Part shown: positions 6,741-13,193 of the stretch, one piece after another
Layout of the letters: each line of letters begins with the position of its first letter
How positions within the stretch are numbered: the stretch's first letter is position 1
NCBI GenBank assembly: GCA_045617105.1
Contig: JAZLHW010000117.1
Span: 1-13,193, forward strand
Origin: CALELM01 sp045617105
GTDB taxonomy: Bacteria; Bacillota; Negativicutes; Selenomonadales; Selenomonadaceae
Reading direction: 5' to 3'
Length of the DNA: 13,193 bases
Notes under the pieces: generated by a model
The model's database searches: none
What the model saw: the letters and a program-made list of their open reading frames with translations, nothing else
What the model was told of the DNA's origin: nothing
Position numbers and translations under genes: made by a program

Positions 6741-7847
6741 ATGACAGAAAACATTCAGCTTCCCCATGCAGAAATTCTTTCAAAAATCTCAAAACCACTT
6801 CTCAATTACTACTGTGAGCAGCGGCGCATACTTCCTTGGCGGGAGAATCCTAATCCTTACGATGTATGGATCTCCGAGATCATGCTCCAACAAACAAGAG
6901 TTGCCGCTGTTCTCCCTTATTTTGAACGTTTCCTAAAAAATCTTCCCGACATACGGGCTCTGGCAGAATGTGATGAGGATACACTAATGAAGCTTTGGCA
7001 GGGACTTGGCTACTACAACCGTGCCCGCAACCTCCAAAAAACGGCAAAAATCCTTGTCGACGAGCATGATGGAAAACTGCCTGAGGATTTTGATGCGTTG
7101 CTGGCACTTCCCGGAATTGGACGTTACACTGCAGCAGCTATCAGCTCTATTGCCTATGGGCATTGCCATCCTGCCGTGGACGGCAACGTGCTTCGAGTCA
7201 TCACAAGGCTTCTTTCCTGTCCTTGGGATATCCTCAAAGACAAAACGAAACGCATCATAGAAAACGAGCTTCGAAAAGTCTATCCAAAATCCTCTGCCGG
7301 TGACATGAACCAAGCCCTGATGGAGCTTGGAGCAACGATCTGCCTCCCTAACGGCATTCCACTCTGTGAAAAATGCCCGCTTCGCTCCCTGTGCCTAGCT
7401 TGCAAGGAACAGCTCACACAGGAATTTCCCCAGAAACAGGCAAAAAAGAAACGGCGCATAGAAAAGCTTACGATCCTCCTGATAGAACACGGGGAAAATA
7501 TAGCCATCAAAAAACGATCTCAAAAAGGGCTTCTTGCCGGTCTTTGGGAACTCCCTCACCTGAACGGCCATCATTCCCTTATGGATATCAATCATTGGCT
7601 GCTGAATAACCATCTGCAAGCAGACAACATTTCACGGCTTCCTCCCGCCAAACATATTTTTTCACATGTGGAATGGGATATGATCGGCTGGAAGATCCAC
7701 TTAAAAGACTTTCAAATTGCCGAATCCTTTTCCTCTTATGAAAGCACTCCCACTGACAGCGGCCTGCATTTTGCAAGAAAGGATGAACTTGCGGAAAAAT
7801 ATAGTATTCCATCCGCATTTCAATACTTTTTCCCTGCGGAATCTTAA
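6741..7847 (+). CDS. mutY: A/G-specific adenine DNA glycosylase
   Basis: Removes adenine mispaired with 8-oxoguanine, preventing G-to-T changes after oxidative damage. 368 aa. The N-terminal HhH-GPD glycosylase domain has catalytic Glu46 (SEIMLQQT), the hairpin LPGIGRYTA (123-131) and catalytic Asp147 (VDGNV). The 4Fe-4S cysteines are Cys201, Cys209, Cys212 and Cys218. Their spacing is C-X7-C-X2-C-X5-C, one residue longer in the first gap than in E. coli, a form I recall from clostridial MutY. The C-terminal NUDIX-like domain (about 240-360) has GLLAGLWELP (263-272) and the Phe-Ser-His loop (307-309) that reads 8-oxoG. The start ATG follows AAGGAG 10 bases upstream. It is transcribed divergently from ilvN and probably monocistronic. 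Confidence 0.96.
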   Translation: MTENIQLPHAEILSKISKPLLNYYCEQRRILPWRENPNPYDVWISEIMLQQTRVAAVLPYFERFLKNLPDIRALAECDEDTLMKLWQGLGYYNRARNLQKTAKILVDEHDGKLPEDFDALLALPGIGRYTAAAISSIAYGHCHPAVDGNVLRVITRLLSCPWDILKDKTKRIIENELRKVYPKSSAGDMNQALMELGATICLPNGIPLCEKCPLRSLCLACKEQLTQEFPQKQAKKKRRIEKLTILLIEHGENIAIKKRSQKGLLAGLWELPHLNGHHSLMDINHWLLNNHLQADNISRLPPAKHIFSHVEWDMIGWKIHLKDFQIAESFSSYESTPTDSGLHFARKDELAEKYSIPSAFQYFFPAES

Positions 7848-7954
7848 AGGAATACTATAGTGCCTTTTTCAAAAGCATATACACGAAATAAAAAGGATTT
7901 TTCTGCAAAAAGCAGAATCTCATTACTGTTAAAGAATCACTTCATCTCGTCCAA

Positions 7955-7988
7955 GAAAGACACCGCTCTGCTGGAGCCTTTCGTTTTT
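7955..7988 (+). terminator. Weak candidate terminator after mutY
   Basis: GCTC (7965-7968) pairs with GAGC (7974-7977) around TGCTG. GAAAG (7955-7959) pairs with CTTTC (7978-7982) across a five-base bulge, and GTTTTT follows. A second small hairpin, TTCTGC/GCAGAA (7901-7917), has no T tract. The gap 7848-8034 otherwise holds no gene I can support. Confidence 0.3.
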
Positions 7989-8034
7989 ACAAGAAAAATA
8001 AGTTCCAAAAATTCATGGAAAGAGGGCCTTCTTC

Positions 8035-9111
8035 ATGAACAAAGGCATTACGATCTATCCCGGACTCGACAACACGCCAGAGGAAAACCTCCAGTTCTTG
8101 GAGCAAGCTGCCTTCTGCGGCTTCACAAGAGTATTCCTCTCTTTGGTACTTCCTTATGCAGATCTGCCCCGTGCAAAATCAGAGCTTCCAGAAATTCTTG
8201 CAGTTGCCCGCAAGCTCCACATGGAGATCATTGCCTCCTTGACTCCCGAGGTAATGCGCACCCTGCACATCACACATCTCAGCCTGAGTGCCTTTCGTTT
8301 TATGGGAATCCACACGCTCTACCTCCCCAATTTCATTCCTGAGGACTTGGCAGAACTCAGCCGCAACAAGCACGGCCTGCGCATACAGTTCAATGCTGCC
8401 CATCTAAGTGTCGAGCAGCTCCAAAAATTACTGGACGAAAAGCCAAATCTTTCCCAGTTGGAAGCCCTTCACAGCGGCTATGCACGCAAAGGAACAGGAC
8501 TGTCCGAAGAAAACCTTCTTCGCCGCACAGGAATACTCCGCCAAGCAGGAATTCATGTCGGAGCATTTGTGCCAAGCACCTTCCGCCCCCGCTCCCCTTT
8601 TCGCGACGGCATTCCCTCTCTGGAAATGCATCGTAAGATGTCTGCTGATCTGGCTTGCAGGCACCTTGCAGCGATGGGAATCGATTCTGTCATACTTTCT
8701 GATTCTATGGCTTCCGCTGAAGAACTCTTTTCCATTGGAAAGGTTTCTCGAAATGAGATTCTTTTGCGGGCAAAACTGCTGACAAATGATTCCCATCAAA
8801 AGCAGCTTCTCCGCTATATATTTACAGCACGCATTGACGAAGCACGAGATGCCATTCGTGCTGTAGAGGGCTGCTTCCTCACCAAACAAATAGGAAGCGT
8901 CATTCCGCCTGAAAATACCATAAACAGGCAGTTAGGAGATATCACCATCGACAATCAAAATTGCACGGGCTTCATGGGAGAGGTTCAAATTATAAAAAAT
9001 CCCTCCCCTGCCAGCAAGCGTACCAACGTAGCCGCCCGCATACCCAAGGAAGAGATTTTTTTAATGAATTATATTGTTCCGGGAAGAAAATTCTATTTTG
9101 CCTTTTCCTAA
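8035..9111 (+). CDS. DUF871/MupG-family TIM-barrel protein, diverged
   Basis: 358 aa. The N-terminus GITIYPGLDNTPEENLQFLE, the block GTGLSEENLLRRTGIL (153-168), GAFVPS (176-181) and GIPSLEMHR (192-200) place it in DUF871. That family includes MupG, a cytoplasmic 6-phospho-N-acetylmuramidase that splits MurNAc-6P-GlcNAc during cell wall recycling. A TIM barrel covers about 1-240 and a cyclophilin-like C-terminal domain about 250-358 (ARIPKEEIF, YIVPGRKFYF). No signal peptide is visible. As I recall the family, the sequence is altered where members carry LRLD-G-F (here LYLPNFI, 95-101) and HNFYP (here HSGYA, 146-150). It may therefore have another substrate or have lost activity. There is no murQ, PTS or murR gene beside it. 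The ATG at 8035 has AGAGGG 8 bases upstream. Its stop overlaps the convergent DUF445 gene. Fold assignment is fairly sure; function is not. Confidence 0.75.
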   Translation: MNKGITIYPGLDNTPEENLQFLEQAAFCGFTRVFLSLVLPYADLPRAKSELPEILAVARKLHMEIIASLTPEVMRTLHITHLSLSAFRFMGIHTLYLPNFIPEDLAELSRNKHGLRIQFNAAHLSVEQLQKLLDEKPNLSQLEALHSGYARKGTGLSEENLLRRTGILRQAGIHVGAFVPSTFRPRSPFRDGIPSLEMHRKMSADLACRHLAAMGIDSVILSDSMASAEELFSIGKVSRNEILLRAKLLTNDSHQKQLLRYIFTARIDEARDAIRAVEGCFLTKQIGSVIPPENTINRQLGDITIDNQNCTGFMGEVQIIKNPSPASKRTNVAARIPKEEIFLMNYIVPGRKFYFAFS

Positions 9112-10400
9112 ACCATTTCTCCTGCAAACTTCAATACAGCAAAAATCAGCAATCCAATGCTTGCACCAACGACTGAACCATTCATGCGGATCCATAAAAG
9201 GTCCGTTTCCACTTTGTCATATACCATGCGGTTCAACTGCTCATCAGTCAGTCTCCCCAAAACATCCTCCACCACAACACCAATCATAGACTGCGCTCGA
9301 AGTGCGCTCCGCATAACAACGTCATAAAGAAAATGCTCAACAGAACGGGAAAGCCCTGCATCCGTGCGGAGCAACTGAAAAACTTTTGCATATTCCTCTT
9401 GAAGCAGCGAAACGACAGCCCTTGATCCGCTGCCCGTTTCTTCTATAGCCTGCTTTTCCGCACGAAAGCTCTCGCACACATAGGCCATCACATCATTCAC
9501 AGCATCATCTAATGGCAGTTCTTTTGCAATTTTTGTCTTCCATTCCATAAGGACTTGACAAAAATCCTCGTCCCTGCCTATAAGCTCTGCCCTTTCATAG
9601 CAAAGCCCAAGGATCCTTTCTTGCAAAACAGAGTCCCCATCTGCCAGTTCATCCAAGAATTGAAGCACTTGTTTCTGTATAAGTTCTGACGCTTCCCCTA
9701 GATTTACCAAATTAAAGGCTTCTGCCAAGCCACCCATCAGCATCTCCAAAGGACTCCGTACCTGTTCCTGCTTGTATGCCTCCAGCTTTCTTTCTATGGC
9801 AAGTCTTGTTTCCGGCAATTCCGCTTGCTTTCTGGCATATCCAGCCAGCATAGCTAATGCTTCTCTATCCTTGCTGGATTCCCGCAGGCATCTCAAACAC
9901 CAAAAAAAAATTTTATCTGCAGGAAGATCTGTTATAAACTGACGCAGTTTTACTGCACAGGCTGCTGACATCTCCTGAAGATTTTCCTTGGATAAGTTTC
10001 TTCTTAGGTAATGCAAAACCATATGCATTACCTTTTCTTGATTTACAGGCTGTTCCATCCATTCCATCAGCATAGGCAGCAGCTGGATTTTAACACAATG
10101 CGAAATCGTTTTCTTGGAAAAAAACTCCTTCTGAATCATGCCGACAGAAGCTTGAATAAATGCCTGCCTCCTCTTCGGAAGCAATGCCGTATGATACGGA
10201 AACCCCAGTGGCTTGCGGAAAAGTGCTGTCACTGCAAACCAGTCCGCAATTCCACCGACCAGTGCGGCCTCTGCACAAAACATAAATCCCTCTGAAAACA
10301 CGCTGTCTGGATATTGCAAGTGCAGGCACAAAGAAAAAAAGAATATAACAGCAGCACACAGCAACACCTTATCGGCACAGTTCCAATTCCTCCAAGTCAT
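9108..10400 (-). CDS. DUF445 family membrane-anchored protein (second of tandem pair)
   Basis: 430 aa from the ATG at 10400. A hydrophobic segment (about 12-28) is followed by the family signature GGIADWFAVTALFRKPLG (49-66), then a long helical, charged, probably coiled-coil region. A C-terminal block DLLWIRMNGSVVGASIG leads into a hydrophobic tail. This is the DUF445/YjiN plan: two membrane ends around a large helical domain. The molecular role is unknown. The ATG at 10400 overlaps the TGA of the upstream DUF445 gene (ATGA), implying coupled translation; a GTG at 10409 would add three residues and is an alternative. It is the last gene of the galU operon. Its end overlaps the convergent MupG-like gene by 4 bases, and no terminator is evident there. 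Confidence 0.85.
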   Translation of the reverse strand: MTWRNWNCADKVLLCAAVIFFFSLCLHLQYPDSVFSEGFMFCAEAALVGGIADWFAVTALFRKPLGFPYHTALLPKRRQAFIQASVGMIQKEFFSKKTISHCVKIQLLPMLMEWMEQPVNQEKVMHMVLHYLRRNLSKENLQEMSAACAVKLRQFITDLPADKIFFWCLRCLRESSKDREALAMLAGYARKQAELPETRLAIERKLEAYKQEQVRSPLEMLMGGLAEAFNLVNLGEASELIQKQVLQFLDELADGDSVLQERILGLCYERAELIGRDEDFCQVLMEWKTKIAKELPLDDAVNDVMAYVCESFRAEKQAIEETGSGSRAVVSLLQEEYAKVFQLLRTDAGLSRSVEHFLYDVVMRSALRAQSMIGVVVEDVLGRLTDEQLNRMVYDKVETDLLWIRMNGSVVGASIGLLIFAVLKFAGEMV

Positions 10401-11638
10401 ATTCCCCACAGCCTTTCTGCACCGCTGACCACCAAGTACAATGCCATGCCAATCAAAGAACCTACCAATGCACCGTTGATCCGTATCATTTGAAGGTCAT
10501 CTGCCACCTTGGATTCTACCAGTTCCGATATTTCATCATCTGTGTACTGGTTCAGCTTTCCCTGAACCTGAGCTGCTATTACTTGATGGTGCTGCTCCAA
10601 TACATACCGAAAGAAACGTTTCATTCCCCTATCAAAACGATGCTTCAAAACATCGGATACCATAAATTCATCAATCTTTCGGTTCAAGAAAAGATGCAGA
10701 GGGGCCAACCAAACGGGATCCTTCCCTTTGAAATTCTGCTCCAGCAGCTGTGTGATCAACGCTGCCAGATCCACGGAAGAAATCCATTGATTCTTCAAAG
10801 AGTCTATTTCCCCCTGCAGCGAAACATCCGAAGCGAATGCAGAAAGCAGTCTCTCTGCCTCACACCTGCACCATGCAAAAAATTCCGTGCCTTCCTCAGT
10901 CGCAGCATCCAGCTTTGCAGAAATCCTTTCATTCATCATTGCCAAAATACGCTCATTGGAAATATCCAACGCATCCAAAACAAATGCCCTGCCCAAAGAA
11001 TTGCCTTCATATTCCTGCCGCAGAGAAGCTACACGCTGAAGCAACAGCTCCTGCATCGGATCTGAAAAACAAATTTCCCTTGCCAGCTTCAAAAATACCC
11101 GAACAAGCTCCCCGCTATACTTCTCACTTGCAAGCATTTCCAATGTATGCGAAGAAACACCCTCCAAAGAAATCTCCCTCATTTGCGGCTTAACAATTTT
11201 TTCCAGTTCCTTTGCCCAAGCAACAGTATCCATGTTTTCCGCCGCAGTCAAAAGGATCTCGTCCACCACCTTGCACAGACGTTCCCGACCTCCTCGTATA
11301 CTTATGTATTCCACCAGCATCTGGGCAGTATTCTGCTTGTCAAGCACCTTCATGATATTTTCAACACTTAGCAGGTCATCACTTGCAAATACCACAATCT
11401 CATCTGTAATGCGCTTCCTGTTGCGGCGCAAGATATCCGTGCGATAAGAAATCCCAAGCGGCTTATGAAAAAGTGCCGTTACAGCAAACCAATCTGCCAA
11501 ACCGCCAATCGTTGCCGCCAAAAAACCATGATGGCACAGTCCCCCCAAAAAACCGCTTTCAAATCCCCACGGCATTGTAGCTATGCTTCCCAAAATACTG
11601 ACAGCCAAAGCAGCAGATGCCTTATATTGATTCTGCAT
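10397..11638 (-). CDS. DUF445 family membrane-anchored protein (first of tandem pair)
   Basis: 413 aa. An N-terminal hydrophobic segment (about 8-22) is followed by GGLADWFAVTALFHKPLG (45-62), nearly identical to the paralogue downstream. A helical middle of about 300 residues is rich in Glu, Lys, Arg and Leu. At the C-terminus DLQMIRINGALVGSLIGMAL passes into a hydrophobic end, a likely membrane segment. Outside these two blocks the tandem copies are strongly diverged, so they are old duplicates or partners rather than a recent duplication. The ATG shares its A with the final base of the galU stop codon (TAATG), with AAAGGA 5 bases upstream, indicating one transcript. Function is unknown; placement beside galU hints at envelope work, which is inference only. 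Confidence 0.87.
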   Translation of the reverse strand: MQNQYKASAALAVSILGSIATMPWGFESGFLGGLCHHGFLAATIGGLADWFAVTALFHKPLGISYRTDILRRNRKRITDEIVVFASDDLLSVENIMKVLDKQNTAQMLVEYISIRGGRERLCKVVDEILLTAAENMDTVAWAKELEKIVKPQMREISLEGVSSHTLEMLASEKYSGELVRVFLKLAREICFSDPMQELLLQRVASLRQEYEGNSLGRAFVLDALDISNERILAMMNERISAKLDAATEEGTEFFAWCRCEAERLLSAFASDVSLQGEIDSLKNQWISSVDLAALITQLLEQNFKGKDPVWLAPLHLFLNRKIDEFMVSDVLKHRFDRGMKRFFRYVLEQHHQVIAAQVQGKLNQYTDDEISELVESKVADDLQMIRINGALVGSLIGMALYLVVSGAERLWGI

Positions 11639-12513
11639 TACAATCCTTTCACTACATCACGCAAATACTCCTGAAAATCTTCCCTCAAATCATCTCGGCG
11701 AAGTGCAAACTCTACCGTTGCTTTCAAAAAACCCAGCTTATCTCCCAAATCATACCGCTTTCCCTCAAAATCGTATGCATAAACCAAGTCTCTTTGTGCC
11801 AACACCTTGAGTGCATCGGTCAGCTGAATTTCTCCGTTCTTTCCAGGGTCTTGATGCTCCAAGATCTCAAAGACTTCCGGCTTGATGATGTATCTGCCAA
11901 GCACTGCCATATTGCTCGGAGCTTCCCCGAGATCTGGTTTTTCTACCATGTTTTCTACGCGCATCAGCCGTGAGTTATCCGTCTGCTTTCCTGCCACGAT
12001 TCCATAAGAAGAAACCATCTCATCCGGCACCATCTGGCAGCCCAGCACAGAACCTCCCGTTGCCTCATAAATATCCATCAGCTGGCGAATTGCCGGCCGC
12101 TCAGGATTGTATACAACATCGTCCCCCAACAAAACAGCAAACGGCTCATCCCCCATAAAGGCACGGGCGCAAAGCACTGCATCTCCAAGTCCCCGCATGT
12201 AGCGCTGCCGAATGTAGTGAACATTGATATCCGCCGTCTCCCGTACCATATTCAGAAGCTCCTGCTTTCCCTGTGCCTTCAATGTCTGCTCAAGTGCCGG
12301 AGCAGAATCAAAATGGTCCTCTATAGCACGTTTTCCATGACCGCTGATTATCAGGATCTCCTCAATACCACTCGCCTTTGCTTCCTCTACGATATATTGA
12401 ATGGTCGGCTTGTCCACAATAGGAAGCATTTCCTTCGGCGTTGCCTTGGTCGCCGGCAAAAACCTTGTCCCATACCCACCTGCTGGAATAACCGCTTTGC
12501 GAATCTTTTTCAT
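11638..12513 (-). CDS. galU: UTP-glucose-1-phosphate uridylyltransferase
   Basis: Makes UDP-glucose from UTP and glucose-1-phosphate, the donor for envelope polysaccharides, glycolipids and UDP-galactose. 291 aa, the usual length. The nucleotide-binding signature runs from PAGGYGTRFLPATKATPKEM (10-29). Further family marks are VDKPTIQYIVEEA, the GDDVVYN metal region, VEKP and GEIQLTDAL, all in expected order. The ATG at 12513 is chosen because GGAG lies 5 bases upstream and the protein begins MKKIRKAVIPAGG as in homologues. The reading frame stays open back to 12807, but that stretch is antisense to a tRNA gene and not coding. It is the first gene of an operon with two DUF445 genes, whose first start overlaps its stop by one base. 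Confidence 0.96.
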   Translation of the reverse strand: MKKIRKAVIPAGGYGTRFLPATKATPKEMLPIVDKPTIQYIVEEAKASGIEEILIISGHGKRAIEDHFDSAPALEQTLKAQGKQELLNMVRETADINVHYIRQRYMRGLGDAVLCARAFMGDEPFAVLLGDDVVYNPERPAIRQLMDIYEATGGSVLGCQMVPDEMVSSYGIVAGKQTDNSRLMRVENMVEKPDLGEAPSNMAVLGRYIIKPEVFEILEHQDPGKNGEIQLTDALKVLAQRDLVYAYDFEGKRYDLGDKLGFLKATVEFALRRDDLREDFQEYLRDVVKGL

Positions 12514-12553
12514 ATTTCTCCACGACCTTTCTCCTATTTTCACACTACATTCC

Positions 12554-12582
12554 ATGATAATAAAAAAAATTCCTTCCTGCAA
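12554..12582 (-). promoter_or_regulatory. Candidate galU operon promoter
   Basis: On the minus strand TTGCAG (12582-12577) and TATCAT (12559-12554) are 17 bases apart. The -10 is good and the -35 weak. It would give a leader of roughly 35 bases. It lies back to back with the tRNA promoter. Confidence 0.4.
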
Positions 12583-12592
12583 GAAAATTTTC

Positions 12593-12621
12593 TTGATTTT
12601 TCTATTAAAATCTTCTATAAT
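12593..12621 (+). promoter_or_regulatory. Promoter of the tRNA-Pro gene
   Basis: TTGATT (12593-12598) and a perfect TATAAT (12616-12621) are separated by exactly 17 bases. Transcription would start about 12628, some 9 bases before the mature tRNA. Confidence 0.75.
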
Positions 12622-12636
12622 GTTACTTGTGTTTAG

Positions 12637-12713
12637 CGGGATGTGGCACAGTTTGGTAGCGCGCATCGTTCGGGACGATGAGGCCGCAGGTTCGAATCCT
12701 GTCATCCCGACCA
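12637..12713 (+). tRNA. tRNA-Pro (anticodon CGG)
   Basis: 77 bases including an encoded CCA. The acceptor CGGGATG (12637-12643) pairs with CATCCCG (12703-12709), with discriminator A. The D loop contains TTTGGTA. The anticodon stem is CATCG/CGATG (12664-12668, 12676-12680) around loop TTCGGGA, giving anticodon CGG at 12671-12673, which reads CCG. The T arm has GTTCGAATC. It has its own promoter and terminator, so it is a single-gene unit. Confidence 0.95.
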
Positions 12714-12723
12714 TGAAATGTTG

Positions 12724-12756
12724 AGCCAGTATCTTAGGATACTGGCTTTTTGTTTT
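12724..12756 (+). terminator. Terminator of the tRNA-Pro gene
   Basis: A perfect 10-pair stem, AGCCAGTATC (12724-12733) with GATACTGGCT (12738-12747), loop TTAG, followed by TTTTGTTTTT. It lies 10 bases after the tRNA. Confidence 0.92.
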
Positions 12757-12806
12757 TGAAAAACTGAACCACATAAAAATTTCACCTATGTTCCAATCGT
12801 GTTTCA

Positions 12807-12815
12807 TGCTACAAT
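12807..12815 (+). promoter_or_regulatory. Extended -10 promoter of trxA
   Basis: TGCTACAAT: TACAAT at 12810-12815 with TG one base upstream. No good -35 lies 16-18 bases before it, which fits an extended -10 promoter. Transcription would start near 12822. Confidence 0.5.
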
Positions 12816-12859
12816 ATCCATAAAAACGTACTCCTCAAAAACTAGAAAGGGTGATTCAC

Positions 12860-13168
12860 ATGTCCATTATTAAAATAACAAATGAAAATTTCCAACAAGA
12901 GGTTCTTTCTTCTCCCCAAACGGTACTTCTTGATTTTTGGGCAGATTGGTGCGGTCCCTGCCGTATGCTGTCTCCCGTACTGGAAGATCTTGCAAAGGAG
13001 CGAACCGACATCAAAATTGGGAAAGTCAACATTGATGAACAGCCAGAGCTTGCCAACCAATTTCACATCATGAGCATCCCGACTCTGCTTGTCTTTAAAA
13101 ATGGGGAAAAAACCGGAGAATCTGTTGGTGTTATACCAAAAAGCAGTATCGAGGTTCTTTTGGAGTAA
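12860..13168 (+). CDS. trxA: Thioredoxin
   Basis: Small cytoplasmic dithiol protein that reduces disulfides in enzymes such as ribonucleotide reductase and peroxiredoxins, and is recharged by thioredoxin reductase. 102 aa, complete for the family. It carries the classic active site WCGPC (30-34), the buried Asp25 before FWADW, and the cis-proline Pro74 in SIPTLLVFKNGE. The ATG at 12860 is chosen because AAAGG ends 9 bases upstream; an in-frame GTG at 12851 directly abuts that site and is unlikely. It has its own predicted promoter after the tRNA terminator. The window ends 25 bases after its stop, so any partner gene such as trxB cannot be seen. Confidence 0.96.
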   Translation: MSIIKITNENFQQEVLSSPQTVLLDFWADWCGPCRMLSPVLEDLAKERTDIKIGKVNIDEQPELANQFHIMSIPTLLVFKNGEKTGESVGVIPKSSIEVLLE

Positions 13169-13193
13169 CAATGCAATCGAACATAAAACCCGT

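Noticed and set aside
7860..8342. Plus-strand ORF starting in the mutY to MupG-like gap
   Set aside because: Two thirds of it overlaps the clear MupG-like gene in another frame, and the part in the gap is low-complexity and Lys/Ser-rich with no ribosome site.
12637..12713. tRNA gene as an integration site for a mobile element
   Set aside because: No integrase, no repeat of the tRNA 3' end, and only housekeeping genes on both sides within the window.
12514..12807. N-terminal extension of galU by about 98 residues, including a MVGMTGFEPAASSSRT segment
   Set aside because: This stretch is antisense to the tRNA-Pro gene and its terminator. The peptide is a well-known false ORF product of antisense tRNA. 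The family N-terminus and a good ribosome site are at 12513.

Overview
The window reads as a core-metabolism stretch of a low-to-moderate GC Firmicute, most likely an anaerobe from the Negativicutes or Clostridia. This rests on protein style only: short class I IlvC, clostridial-type LeuC/LeuD, MutY with a CLPNG-type iron-sulfur loop, DUF871 and DUF445 proteins, and strong AGGAGG ribosome sites. I cannot name the genus. I see no phage, transposon, CRISPR or recognised defence genes.

Minus strand, 6522 down to 184: a six-gene branched-chain amino acid operon in the order ilvN, ilvC, leuC, leuD, leuB, ilvB. It encodes both acetohydroxyacid synthase (AHAS) subunits, ketol-acid reductoisomerase, isopropylmalate isomerase and isopropylmalate dehydrogenase. 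ilvD, leuA and the transaminase are not in the window. The AHAS regulatory subunit gene is first and the catalytic subunit gene is last. A near-consensus promoter (6556-6584) lies just upstream, with a leader too short for a T-box. Two internal gaps (ilvC-leuC and leuD-leuB) hold hairpins that could set different expression along the transcript. A strong terminator closes the operon at 147-180.

Plus strand, 6741-9111: mutY (adenine glycosylase, 8-oxoG repair) runs divergently from ilvN. It is followed by a DUF871/MupG-family TIM-barrel protein that appears diverged at positions normally conserved in the family.

Minus strand, 12513 down to 9108: galU and two tandem DUF445 membrane-anchored proteins form a tightly overlapping operon (TAATG and ATGA junctions). 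Its last gene converges on the MupG-like gene with a 4-base overlap of their ends.

Plus strand, 12593-13168: a tRNA-Pro(CGG) gene with its own promoter and terminator, followed by a thioredoxin gene with an extended -10 promoter. The left edge (1-80) carries a terminator for a plus-strand gene lying outside the window. The most notable points are the Tyr-Glu cofactor loop of IlvC (possible NADH use), the split of ilvN and ilvB to opposite operon ends, the diverged MupG-like protein, and the galU-DUF445-DUF445 unit.
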